Assembly (NCBI GenBank): GCA_023053685.1
Contig: JALIGW010000001.1
Location: 67,337,740 to 67,401,739, forward strand
Direction: 5' to 3'
Source: Diadophis punctatus similis
Lineage: Eukaryota; Chordata; Lepidosauria; Squamata; Dipsadidae
DNA length: 64,000 nt
Part shown: piece after piece, positions 1 to 11,054 of the stretch
Position numbering within the stretch: position 1 is the first letter of the stretch
Layout of the letters: the number at the start of each line of letters is the position of its first letter
The notes under the pieces: model-generated
Told to the model about the DNA's origin: nothing
What the model saw: only the letters and a program-made list of their open reading frames with translations
The model's database searches: none
Made by a program: the position numbers and the translations under genes

Positions 1-418
1 GCCAAATACTTTTCTGTGATAACCATCAGGTCAAAACACTTTTCTGTGTTAGGGCGATTCTTCGTTAGCTGCCCATATTTGGTCCACAAACAATGGAGAA
101 TGTCACAGTTAATTTGTCACCCTATTGCTGCTATCATATATTTGGAATTTCTAAGAACGTGTTTTTTTTCTTTCTGTTTTGTAGCTCTATTAATGTCAAG
201 CACTGGGGAAATCAGGAGATTCGGGCAGTTTAAATGAGTATAAAGATTTATGGCAAATTTAAGCTCTCTACAGTGATCTGAGCTACTAATGGCCAAGGGA
301 AATTAGCAGGAGTTAAGAAAGGTATTCAAGGTGAGCTGGACTTAGATCTCTTGTGGGCTTGCAGGGACTCATGACTTATGATGTGTTTAACCCTCCCTTG
401 AGCTCAGCCTAGTCATCT

Positions 419-566
419 ACAACGGGTGGCCAAACTATGGTTCTTTGAGGACCTGTGGACTTCAACTCCCAGAATTCCTGAGCTAGCCATGCATGCATGG
501 CTGGCTCAGGAATTCTGGGAGTTGAAGTCCACAGGTCCTCAAAGAACCATAGTTTGGCCACCCCTG
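419..566. mobile_element. hAT-type foldback MITE, near-perfect palindrome
   Basis: The arms, beginning gtggccaaactatggttctt, are inverted copies of each other around a centre near 491 (gccatgcatgcatggc). The ends resemble CAGGGGTGGCC/GGCCACCCCTG. The element is non-coding; its core (ggacttcaactcccagaatt) is shared with the copies at 1501 and 2968. Confidence 0.85.
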
Positions 567-582
567 TGACCTACAATATTAT

Positions 583-729
583 CAGTAATGGGTTTCACTT
601 ATCTTTGCTACCGGTTCGGAGATGTGCGCATGTGCAGATCGTCCGTGATGACGTCCGGGTGGGTGGGCGGAATTTCCCGCCGCTAACGGCTCGTCTGAAC
701 CGGGGCGAACCGGTAGCAACCCACCACTG
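583..729. mobile_element. hAT-type MITE, short copy
   Basis: The ends CAGTAATGGGTTTC and GCAACCCACCACTG are inverted, with ctaccggttcgg/ccgaaccggtag-like subterminal repeats and a GC-rich centre. Flanks aatattat and aattatat agree at 6 of 8 positions. It is related to the copies at 15178 and 54515. Confidence 0.75.
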
Positions 730-1500
730 AATTATATCATGCAGCTATGTCCTTTATGCCTAGCAGTTGCTTTACACCTGGTTTGTACATCTACTCCCTT
801 CCTTCTAGTTTTAGTTTTCTCTTAGAAATTTTTTTCCTTCTCTTGTGAAGTGCACTGTTTTTTCCTCCAGAAATCCAAATCTTTGATTGTACCATTTTGG
901 TAGCCAGTGATTTATCTTGTGTTTTCCTTTTTTGTCTATTGATCTTCAGTGAAAACATAGATAAAAACACTACTTGGGTTCCTATTCACCTTCCTACCAA
1001 GGGAATCCTCTTCTTGTAGCAATGTTGTCTGTGCCCACAAAAAGAATTAGAAGTAGGTAGTAATTGTTCAGTTTCGTGAGCCTTGATGATATGGAGACGT
1101 GCACCAGTAAAATGGCATACTTTTCATTATATTTTTTAAATTCATACATGGCAGCTCCTGGTCATCAAAACAGTGAGCCTTTCAAATCAATTCTTTTTTT
1201 CCTCTTTGTTGATTCCTCCCGAGAAAAAGTCTTTTCCATTATTCTAGAGATTTTGGAATAATACAACCATCATGGATGGTTGAAATTTGCCTTCTATGTT
1301 CAGAACTTGAAATTGGTTACCACTGATAACAGTTCCAGTTCCTGTTACAGGACTGTTTCCAAGTTTGTGTACTCTTGCTTGACATATATTTCCAAATACT
1401 ACTGTTGTGGTATATTCTTCATACGTGGTATCCTTCTGCTTCTTGTGCATATGGGGAAATTTTTCCTCAGAGGCTTTTTTCTCCTGGCATTCATATAGAC

Positions 1501-1635
1501 CAGGGGTCCCCAAACTTGGCAATTTTAAGACTTGTGCACTTCAACTCCCAGAATTTTCCAACCAGCTATGCTGGCTGGAGAATTCTGGGAGTTGAAGTCC
1601 ACAAATTTTAAAGTTGCCAAGTTTGAAGACCTCTG
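1501..1635. mobile_element. hAT-type foldback MITE with 8-bp target duplication
   Basis: Palindromic element from CAGGGGTCCCCAAACTTGGC to GCCAAGTTTGAAGACCTCTG. Flanks atatagac (1493-1500) and atgtagac (1636-1643) match at 7 of 8 positions, the duplication length of hAT transposition. Confidence 0.85.
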
Positions 1636-2578
1636 ATGTAGACCTCTGTATAATGTATGTGTGCATTTCATCCTCCCTGGTAATTCTTAAAAAAGAAAAG
1701 TTGGCCTTCAATTTTTTTATTTCTGCAATCAGGAGTCAAACTTTTACTCACAGTAGGTTTAATTCATATACATTTTATTTTGTTTCCCTCTTATTTATAC
1801 ACTCCTTATTTAATATTATGGATACAACATACAGGTGGCTTAAATATTTTACAGCTGTTACTAATTAGTTAAGAGTCGTCAGACGAAATGCTGAATGAAC
1901 AGGTCACACTTCTGTTTTGAACTGGGTTAAAGCAGTATAATGCCAAATATATAAAATCTGGAGCAAAGTCCTTCCAAGGCTTTGGTTTTGCTTATAGATG
2001 CAACACCCAATCTCTGTCAGGGATGTTCCAAGCTTTTCTTCCTCTGTGCAGGCGGAACAGGAAAAATGTGAGCTTTTGGTTTAGCTGTAATGCAGGTGAC
2101 AATTTGACAACTAAATTTCACAAACATGATCAAATCAGCAAGATAATATCTCTGGAGTAGTTGTTGATTTGTTCCTCTTGTGTTAAGGATACAATGGTGA
2201 GAATGTGCATTGGGCTCACCCAGAGCATAAGTCTGCTTACTGCATCTGTCTAAACCTTCTTAAAGTAGCTGTGCCATTTCCTGGGCTCTGATGGTATTTG
2301 CAGGGTCCCAGAAAATATGAATTTGAATTGTGATGTTGAAAGAGGCAGCAACAGGGTGTGATGATCTCCATCAAAGATATGTTGATTAACACAATTCTGC
2401 ACATGTGAGTACTAGAACAGATGTTCCTTCTTTAAGGAAGCAGTAATGGGGATAATGAGCATGGTACTGGTATCTCATGCAACTCTTGTAGAACAAAAGC
2501 TTGTCTATCCAAGGCACCAGGTGCCTACAAGTGAAGACGAGAGTTGGCATCCTTAACTTTAAAAAATAATACAGGACA

Positions 2579-3586
2579 TACCGTATTTTTTGGAGTATAA
2601 GACGCACCTTTTTACCCCCCAAAAGAGGGTGAAAACTTGGGTATGTCTTATACACCGAATATAGCCCCACCCACCCCCACCCTTTGGCCTCTGTCTTCCA
2701 GCAATTTACCTGTTTGCAGCAAAGAGGGAAGAGCCTGTAAAGCCAAGCAAGTCACTAGCAGTTTCCCGATCTACAGCTGATTAGGTTTGCCACATGGGAA
2801 AATGAAAATGAAACTAACTGCAAAGAGGCAAATATCTGGGAGAGACATGCAGATTTTTATTTTTTGCTGAACTGGATGGAAGGGGGTAAGTGAATAACTA
2901 TAAATGTCTGTAGAATGTTCAAATTATTAGACTTATTTTTTAAAGACTGCTTTATTATTGTTCTAGTCAGGTGTCTCCAACCTTGGCAATTTTAAGACTT
3001 GTGGACTTCAACTCCCAGAATTCCACAGCCAGCTTTGTTAGCTTTGCTGGCTGTGGATTTCTGGGAGTTGAAGTCCACAAGTCTTAAAGTTGTCAAGGTT
3101 GGAGATCCCTGTAAATCTAGACAACTTAACAAAATAAAGAAGCTTTTTAAAATAAATGCTTGATCTGAAAAGGCCCAGTGCTATTGTATTTTCTTTTAAA
3201 TAATAGAGAATAATGTATACTTCCAGAAATTTTAATTAATTTTAACAGCTCTGTACAAGTATAGTATGAAATGTAACAGTGTCCTGTTTAGTATTAGAGT
3301 TTAGTTACCTTGGAGTAGATCTATTTAAATAATTGGGAAGAGTTAGTGTGACTACATTTAAGAAAACTTTCTGGCATAATGTACATTTCTCCAATTCTTT
3401 GCTATTTCTATGGGTCAGGCACACATGCACAGAAATACACAGCAAACAGTGTATATCATCTGTGCTGTTTGCTGTTTGTTGTTTGGCAAATTGCTTAGAG
3501 GCAGAGGCCTTTTTTCCTTGTTTTCCTCCCCCAAAACTAAGGTGCGTCTTATACTTCGGTGTCTCTTATACTCCGAAAAATATGGT
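2579..3586. mobile_element. DNA transposon with CCGTATTTTT...GGAGTATAAGACGCACC ends
   Basis: Left end accgtattttttggagtataagacgcacc; right end is the inverted ggtgcgtcttatac...actccgaaaaatatggt. The interior is non-coding. A foldback hAT MITE sits inside at 2968-3111. A second, inverted partial copy is at 3975-4286. The superfamily is not certain. Confidence 0.65.
2968..3111. mobile_element. hAT-type foldback MITE nested in the CCGTATTTTT element
   Basis: Palindrome from CAGGTGTCTCCAACCTTGGC to a matching inverted end at GGTTGGAGATCCCTG. It has the same core as the 419 and 1501 copies. The target duplication is not clear. Confidence 0.8.
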
Positions 3587-3841
3587 AATAATAATGGAAG
3601 GTTGAGAAGAATGAGTGGGGAATTGGAATTAAGAATTCCATTAACTGGATATGTTCAATAGGAGGATGGAAAGTTAACTTTCAGGGATGCTTTAATTTGG
3701 ATCCTGAATTAATGAGGACTTGATGGCCTAAATGGCCCTTTCCACCTCTATGATATACTGACGATAGATGCAGGGTAACTTTCTATTTTAAAAAGTTTAA
3801 ATATAAGTGCAAAATGAGGATGACAAGCATTAAGGGATGTA

Positions 3842-4416
3842 TAGGTAGACTTCGACTTACAACCGTTCATTTATTGACCGTTCAAAGTTAAATGGCTCTG
3901 AAAAAAATGACATGATAATTTTTCACACTTACGACCATTGCAGCATCCCCATGGTCATGTGATCAACATTCAGACGATTATCCCCTTGCATCCAGTTCAG
4001 CAGAAAATAAAATCTGCGTGTTTCTCCCAGATATTTGCCTCTTTGCAGTTTCAGTTTCATTTTAGCACGTGGCAAATCAGCTGTAGGTCGGGAAGGTGCT
4101 AATGACTTGCTTGGCTTTACAGACTCTTCCCTCTTTGCTGCAAGCAGGTAAATTGCTGGAAGACAGAGGCCAAAGGGTGGGGGTGGCTGGGTGGCTGTGG
4201 CTACATTCGGTGAATAAGACACACCCAAGTTTTCACCCTCTTTTTGGGGGTAAAAAGGTGCATGTTATACTCCAAAAGATACGGTAACAATTGTAATGAT
4301 TCACTTAACAACAGTGGCAAGAAAAGTTGTAAAATGGGGCAAAACTCACTTAAAAAGTGTTTCACTTAGCAACATAAATTTTGGGCTCAATTGTGGTCAT
4401 AAGTCGAGGACTACTG
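3842..4416. mobile_element. pogo/Tigger-like non-autonomous element, interrupted
   Basis: Ends taggtagacttcgacttacaacc and ggtcataagtcgaggactac are inverted; the body contains the frequent gttgcagcatccccatggtcatgtgat and cacttagcaacataaattttgggctc words. It is split by a CCGTATTTTT-type insertion at 3975-4286. Confidence 0.7.
3975..4286 (-). mobile_element. Partial CCGTATTTTT-type element inserted in the pogo-like element
   Basis: Reverse complement of 2579-2885: shares the run from tccagttcagcagaaaataaa through ctgcaagcaggtaaattgctgga to ttatactccaaaagatacggta. Confidence 0.7.
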
Positions 4417-4829
4417 CACTCTATAGGCACCCTGGTGCTCTAAGGCTGCATGCTGAGAATAACTCATTTTTCAAGCAAAATAACATTTCCATACTTGAAC
4501 AAGAATTAACAGCAAAGTGGGGGAATAAATTTAGGGAGAACAGAACAATCATCTTTAACAGATCGAGGAATCACTCGACAAGGATTAAATACCAATACCA
4601 TGAAATACTGAATACAGAGGTGGAGAATTCAAACTTTAGAAGATGGGGAGGAATAGGGGTAATGGAGATTATGGAACAGAACTCAAAGTGACTAGATCCT
4701 TAACAAGTGTTCTTTGTACTGCAAGAAAGATCTTTGTTAAGATACAAATCTGGGAAAGTTTAAAAAAATTAAAACAATATTATACAGAAAAACCCATTTC
4801 ACAGCAATGAAAAGTTCATCAAGTTAATT

Positions 4830-4835
4830 TTTATT
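4830..4835 (-). terminator. CRIM1: Candidate poly(A) signal AATAAA for CRIM1
   Basis: Minus-strand AATAAA (forward TTTATT) lies about 2.6 kb past the stop codon. Within 30-45 bases downstream on the minus strand is a G/T-rich stretch (GTGAAATGGG followed by TTTTTCTGT), as expected for a cleavage region. Other AATAAA-like words occur in the AT-rich UTR, so alternative ends are possible. Confidence 0.5.
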
Positions 4836-5888
4836 ATGCTGCCAAGAGCCAAATTACAAGAAACCATTTTACATTTTAAAAAGTAAACAAGCAACCTGCC
4901 AAATTGCAGCGCACTCTAAGTGCCATAATATGCATCTATGTTATTTTTCAGAAAATTGTATCTGCATTTCTCTTACAAGAGCACAACAGGAACCAAAGTA
5001 AAAGAGTGTAATGAATACAGCACATAGGATAAATAATATCTTTAAAATAATAATAAAATAATAACAAAAAAAAAAACATTTTACACCATGTCCTATATCC
5101 TGCAAGTATCATTCAGAATATGGCCTTGATTGCAAAACAAAGCAAGCATTTACAATTTTGCGATAAAGACTGTTTACTCTTTTTGAAAAGAATGAATGAT
5201 TGACCGTGACAGAATCTGAATAATGGGAGAGTAATGTTTGTTTCAGTGTCTTTATACTAAGGATAAAATGCTGTGGTGGGGGCAGAGGGGCTACATTTTT
5301 TTATTCTTTTGGAAACTGAATTCATAACAGAAAAAAAAACACTGAGCCTTTATGATACACCTATTACCTTTTCTCTTTGACACAAACAGCTAGAACACTT
5401 TGTGATATTCTAAAACAAGATATTTGATAATCTTCAGATTAATAAATTAGGTCATATAATAAATTAGGTTTTTCAGTTTTAAAGTTCAGTAATCTCTGAC
5501 CAAGTATTTACAACAATACTTGAGAGTTCCTTTACAAAAAATACATTTTCTTTTCACATTAAACATATTGGGTATCTGTGTCTCAGGACAAGCAATTGTG
5601 AAAGTAAGAGGCAACACACAACTGGGCGGTTAGTATAAAAGTGCCAAGACCTGTTTGGAAAAGTTAAAGTTGTGTGTACAGTTAAAGTTACAAGTCAAGC
5701 TGCAACAAACCTTTAGTGAGTTGTGGACTTTATTTTAATAGTTGCTTCAAACAACTATTATGAAATAAGTCCAAATGCAGATACTGCTATTCTGTGGAAT
5801 TGAGGAGTGCTGCCTATACATTATCAGTGTCTCTAGCCAATGCATTGGTTTTTAAGCCTTTTTAAGGCCATGCAGGATAAAAAAAACA

Positions 5889-6330
5889 AGCACACACACA
5901 CACACACACCCTGAAATGTAGCAAGTAGCGATACTAATGCTTACTGCTAAAATTGTGCACACATGGGATATGTATGCAAACACAAGGGCACGCACGCACG
6001 CACACGCACACACGCAAGCACACACTCATTTGCATCCTAACACTTCCAAATCAAATAAAACTAGATAAAATGAGATAACCTCATCTTGTCTTTCTACACA
6101 CGCAAGGTTAAGTAATAATATGGAATGCCTGTGTTTCTGTTCTGGGCAAAATCTCAGTTAAAAATACATTCAACAGGGAAAATACAAAATTATACTGATA
6201 TATACTGTATATATAAATAGCATATATATACTGTATATATACATATATACATATATAGTAGTATATGTGTATTTTATATGTATATATTCATACACATATA
6301 CATATGTGTATGTATATATAAAATACTATA
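5889..6330. repeat. CA and TA/TG microsatellites in the 3' UTR
   Basis: (CA)n at 5889-5908, a CACG/CA-rich tract at 5993-6033, and an AT-rich alternating tatatactgtatatata region at 6195-6330. Confidence 0.85.
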
Positions 6331-7444
6331 CACATAAACACTTAAACACGCAGAGACACACAAATGCTTTTTTTAAGCATAACGATATTTACATGGATAT
6401 TTCTATAAAGCTAAAGTTTTAAAGAAGCATGATCTTTCTTTCTGAGCTTCCAAAAAGGTGCTTGAGTAATATACATTAAAATTAAGCAGCTTCCTAGCAT
6501 GAAAGTTGCTTCTAGTCTGCATAATCAGTAACAGAACACCCCCTCCCCTTTAACATGATACAAAAATGAATCTGAGCTAGATCTTCATCCAACAAGATCA
6601 TTTTCTTCAAAGATAATTTGGTGTGTGAACCACCTGAAACTGATAGACAGTAAAAGGAACACATACATGCGCGCGCACACGCCCAAACAGAGTTCTGGAA
6701 TCAAACGAGTGTTTAACTTTTCCTCTTCCCCCTTCAATACTGTTGCCAAAAGATCCAGTGCTCTTCTCAGGAATTATACATTTGCTAACTGCCAGTCTGG
6801 TCAATTAGCATCAAAATGAAAAACAAAAAGCAGCACAATGTATGATTGTACTTATCTTCCATAAATTTGCTCTTTTTGTTTTAATGTTTTCCTTACTGTA
6901 TCATTCATTCACTATTGCAGCTTCTGACCAGATAGAAAAATACAGCTGCAGCTATCCTGCACCTGACATGCAATAGATTATCCTATGGATTTACTTTTGC
7001 AGCATAAGCACCCCAAATGTTCTGATTCGAATTGTGTTAGGGCTCTGCTTATATTTCACTGCAATAAATGCAATTTGGAGCGTCAGTAAAAAAGCTATAT
7101 TCTTTGACTCCAAGCTAAACTGACCAGCTATTCTTTGAAGTTTCTTGTTCTAACCACGCAAGCTCACCCCAGTTTTCTCTTCCCAAACAATCATGATTAC
7201 TATGTTACAAGCAAAACATCAACAAATTTTAAAACTTTGGTTCCAGGAAAACACTTGGTCAGAAGTGGGAATGCTTGTTCTGGCACACTGCAGGAATCAG
7301 AGTCAATCCCAACAAGGTCTTAGAGCTGTACATGAAGTCACAAATCCAATACAATCCACTAAGCAAGTGCATGATTCTAGTTTTATTTGAATAGCAGACT
7401 CAGCCTTTGTTTCTTCTTAACTTCTTGGTAAGAGATGCAGTTTC

Positions 7445-7621
7445 TCACACTGTCTGATAGAAATTATCTGCTTGTAAGTTACTCTGTTTTTGCATGCTGT
7501 AGAATCCACTGTATCTTGAATCTGGATCAGCAATTCTAAGCATTCTCTGAGAACTGTCCACCTGAACCATGGTGCCTTTCTTGCAGTCCACATACACTAA
7601 TTGATTATTTAAGCAGGAAGG
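7445..7621 (-). CDS. CRIM1: CRIM1 last exon (N): C-terminal cytoplasmic tail and stop
   Basis: Acceptor ccatccaaacag, phase 0. The 58 codons plus TGA encode P-S-C-L-N-N-Q-L-V-Y-V-D-C-K-K-G-T, then V-D-S-S-Q-R-M-L-R-I-A-D-P-D, and end Q-A-D-N-F-Y-Q-T-V. The tail is nearly identical to human, which suggests constraint on the cytoplasmic side. The last four residues do not fit a class I PDZ ligand, because position -2 is Gln. The stop codon is at 7445-7447. Confidence 0.98.
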   Translation of the reverse strand, partial: PSCLNNQLVYVDCKKGTMVQVDSSQRMLRIADPDSRYSGFYSMQKQSNLQADNFYQTV

Positions 7622-8464
7622 CTGTTTGGATGGAAACACAATACATAAAGTGAGCATTTTGGGTACAGTATGTTTTTATTCCCTACTAAACAGTGTCTTC
7701 TTAATTGCAAAGGTGAAAGTTCAGCCACTCAGTCCTACAATATCATTTAGACTCAAAAGCCAGGAGCACAAACATATACTATGGCTTTGCACTGCTCAGG
7801 GCTCCATTTGTGATAAAAGCATGCAAATAAAATAACTGATAGTTATAATCATTATAATTAACCTTCAGTTATTAGAATGATCCCTAGCATAAAGAACATT
7901 CTTGGGCAAATGGCTACCGTAACCTTCTGGGCATTGGCAAGTGTTAAGAACACAAGAAGAGTTCTCTCAGATAGAACCACAAACCTACTCCTGTGTGTTC
8001 GGTCACAGTGGCCAACATGATACATTTTACAAGTCCAGATTGGAGTGACAACCTCTTCCAACACTGCTTTCCAGCAAGCAGTATTGAACACTTCTTCTCT
8101 CTGTTTTTTGGGGGGAGGGGTAATAAACAACTATCCTATGAATCTTTCTGTCTCCTTTAAAACCACCCAATAATTCCAACTGTTGGCAGTATATTCTACA
8201 GTTTAACTATACGCTAGGTGAAAAAGAAAACACATTCCTTTAATCAATCCTGAATCTCCAAAAGCCACGATCTCTGAAAGCAATCAAACTTCCAAAGAAA
8301 CAATACTTCCAGATAATGTATCCTTAGGGAACGCATAGGGAAGACACTTGCAGATCTCTATTTCCACAACTGTCTGCTCTTATTTATTGTACGTGTAACT
8401 GCTCAACTGATCCAAGATAGCCAGTCACTTATTTATACAGTACAAATGCTATTTAGTCCATTAC
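7622..8464 (-). other. CRIM1: CRIM1 intron M-N
   Basis: 843-base intron, donor gtaatg and acceptor aacag. No repeat or other gene recognised. Confidence 0.9.
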
Positions 8465-8652
8465 CTTTGCTGGAGTTCTGTAGCAGGATACTGGTATCCA
8501 TTGCTTTTTCTGATTGATAAACAAAAGTGCAATTATAAGAACTAGAGCTGTTAAGAGGGGTACGGTTACCCAGGCAAGAGAATCAAGAGATGCTTCTGCA
8601 GTTGGCTGTGATCCTCTAGTTTCTCTATATTCACCCTGAAGGTGACCCATAT
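8465..8652 (-). CDS. CRIM1: CRIM1 exon M: transmembrane segment and start of cytoplasmic tail
   Basis: 188-base exon, phase 1 in and 0 out; acceptor acattttacag, donor gtaatg. It starts D-M-G-H-L-Q, carries a membrane-spanning stretch of about 21 residues (V-T-V-P-L-L-T-A-L-V-L-I-I-A-L-L-F-I), then the stop-transfer and tail N-Q-K-K-Q-W-I-P-V-S-C-Y-R-T-P-A-K. Human reads L-L-C-W-Y-R at the equivalent of V-S-C-Y-R, so this copy lacks the Trp codon. The helix itself varies in sequence but the flanking F-I-N-Q-K-K-Q-W-I-P is identical. Confidence 0.97.
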
Positions 8653-10685
8653 CTGTAAAATGTAAAAATAAGCAAATTACCAATTAAAAAATAAAGTAAC
8701 GGAGTAGCTCATGGTGAGATATCATACATAACCTGAGAAACAATTTTTTTCCAAATGATGTATTCATAACTACAAGTAATACTATAAGAAATATTTAGAT
8801 TCAAGTTAGTTTTACTTAGGTCAAGTACAACTTCAGGTTTGTCAAATCTATTGCGTTCACACATGTATTTAACAAATCACATTTGTTGTACTACTGAATT
8901 TATTTTCAGTATTAGAACTAAACTGACATTAATTCAGTTCTTATCACATGGATGTCTTCATTTTTGCAGTATAATGTAAGTGGAAAATGTAATTTTATTT
9001 TATTTATTAAATTTACAGTATATACTACCCATCTCACTGTTTTGGTTAAACAAGTAGGAATTGTAAACTGATGCTAATTTATTCTTGAATACCCTGCCTG
9101 TTCAAGATTTTTCAGCCAACCCACTGGAAAATTATACTAGGGCTCATACATTACTGTTGTGCTGTCGGCTTGTTATTTAATATTGATATTGTTTTACATG
9201 CCTTATCTTTATTATGGTTGAAGTCCAGTACAAAAATAGGTTAAAACAATCCAATAAACAAAAATATAATATTATTATAACAGTTTAGTACATGGTGTGC
9301 TTCTGTTAGTGGGCCTGGAAATGACATGGCCTAAGGCTCAAAATTTACCAATAAAATCGTGATTCAGGACATCTGTGTTTAAGTAACCAAGCAGTCATTC
9401 AATTGGGGGGAAAATTAATTGAAAATATAGCTCCATGTAGAATTTACACTTCAGAAAAACATGATCTAGGGCAGGGATGGCTAACCCTTTTTCCCTCGGG
9501 TACCGAAAGCGTGCGCGCGCGTGCCCACACCCATAATGAAATGCCCCCCGCCCCGTGCTGCCCTGCCCCCTGCACATGAGTGCGCGACCCTGTGCATGCG
9601 CGCACGACCCCCCGTGGCCCATTTTGGGCCTAGCAGGCCTCCCTGAAGCCTTGGGAGGCTGGAAACGGCCTGTTTCCAGACTTCCTGTAGGCCTGTTTTT
9701 CACCCTCCCCAGGCTCCGGAAGCTTTCCTGGAGCCTGGGGAGGGCAAAAATGGCCTCCCCTGGCCCTCCGGAGGCCAGAAACAGTCTGTTTCTGGACTTC
9801 CGTTAGGCCAGTTTTTCACCCTCCCCAGGCTCTGGAGGCTTTCCTGAAAAAAATTACATAATCAGAGAAAACTCTTTCTCTCTTCTTTCTTGCTATCTAC
9901 ATATTTGACTCTCATGTCTTTTAACAGTTTCTACAATAACCATGATTAATTGACTTCTACAATAAATACATTTCTGCTCTACACAAATGTATTCAGCAAA
10001 AATGTAGCCAACTCATTTGGTCCAAATACAGTTCTTCAAGCAACTTTTGCAAGTTCTGGAGCCCCTCAAATTACATTGCTAAAACTTAGTGTCAAAATGT
10101 TGACTTAGGCCAATGTAAGTCTTCACTTTTAAAAAATAAGAAAAAAATTCTTATTACAAATCTATTAAAGAGAGGTTTGGATGTCTGGAAAACCAAACCA
10201 AAACAGACTATCAACATTTAAAGAAGAATTCCTGCCTCTATTTCTCCCTCCCTTTGCAATTACCGCATCAAGATCATGTCTCTATTGCTCCTGAATGCTG
10301 CAAAAAGGAAGTTTAAATAATGTGCAATTCCTGGCTACAGAAATGATTCTCTGTCTTATATTAGATTGAAATATAAACAGGTTGTGAACAGGTATCCTAT
10401 TCTTCTGCTTCAAACAAGCCATTCTATTGGCAAAGATAAGTTCTGACCACGGGAGCCTTCCTCAGTCTAATGCTGAGAATGTGTTATAGCCTCTCATCTC
10501 CAGCCAGCAGAGAACTATAGCTCAACTCATTTAGACAAAACCAAGTTCCTATAGTGAAATTTGGTGTTCCTCAGAACCTTTCAAAATACTAAAATCGCCA
10601 AAATGGTTCTAAGAAAAAGACAGCTTGAAGTTTACCTAAGTTGTCTTTGCTTTATACAGAGATAATTGATTTAAATGTTGTTTAC
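8653..10685 (-). other. CRIM1: CRIM1 intron L-M
   Basis: Holds an LINE-tail-like (TTTATT-rich) patch near 8995-9045 and a GC-rich truncated hAT element at 9472-9846; the rest is AT-rich unique sequence. Confidence 0.85.
9472..9846 (+). mobile_element. Truncated GC-rich hAT-type element
   Basis: Starts CAGGGATGGCTAACCCTTTTTCCCTCGG, as in the full copy at 33989. The CpG/GC-rich body has internal repeats of the ggcctgtttccagacttcc kind. It stops without the right-hand end. Confidence 0.7.
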
Positions 10686-10808
10686 CTTTATGGATATGAA
10701 CAACATCATTTTCACTGAATGTAGGCCAGACTGGTGCTTCTAGTTCTTTATCACCTCTATGATTTGTCTTCTCAATTGGAATGTTGGTAGGTTCGGGTAC
10801 ATACATTT
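10686..10808 (-). CDS. CRIM1: CRIM1 exon L: extracellular stalk
   Basis: 123-base exon, phase 1-1, acceptor attgttttgcag, donor gtaaac. It encodes a cysteine-free stalk beginning E-M-Y-V-P-E-P-T-N-I-P-I-E-K-T-N-H-R-G and ending E-N-D-V-V-H-I-H-K, between VWC6 and the membrane. The first 19 residues match human exactly; the acidic remainder is more variable. Ectodomain shedding has been described for CRIM1; nothing in this sequence identifies the cleavage site. Confidence 0.96.
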
Positions 10809-11054
10809 CTGCAAAACAATAAGGAACTTATAGAAAAGCTAGCTAACCTAGGTATCAACACTGTTAAAAAGTTTGTGAATAAAAGCTATTTAAAAGCTAT
10901 TTAAAACATTTAATATATTAAAAACTTGCAATACATTAATGAAGTATTTTTTTTAGCTCTCTGGAGGTCTAGGTGTAAATAGGCTGCATAAAATTATAAA
11001 GTAAAAGAGGCAGAAAATATGTCTGATAAAAGCATTATCAACACCCAGTTTTTA

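Larger units (their letters stand above)
1..4809. other. Intergenic sequence downstream of CRIM1
   Basis: No host exon is recognised. The region holds five or six small DNA transposons (listed separately), AT-rich unique sequence, and open frames with no family features. In mammals FEZ2 is the next gene beyond CRIM1; none of its exons was recognised here. Confidence 0.6.
4810..7444 (-). other. CRIM1: CRIM1 3' UTR (inferred extent)
   Basis: No splice site or transposon boundary is apparent left of the stop codon, and the sequence is unique and AT-rich down to a poly(A) signal near 4830. The length of about 2.6 kb resembles the long 3' UTR known for mammalian CRIM1. It contains CA-type tracts (5889-5908 and 5993-6033) and a TA/TG-rich stretch (6195-6330). 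Open frames here, such as 6607-6819, look accidental. The 3' end is an inference. Confidence 0.65.

Noticed and set aside
4296..4691. 131-residue plus-strand frame
   Set aside because: Begins inside a pogo-like repeat and continues into unique DNA; no conserved features.
5993..6033. CRISPR-like short repeats
   Set aside because: Simple CACG/CA microsatellite in a vertebrate 3' UTR; no spacer structure.
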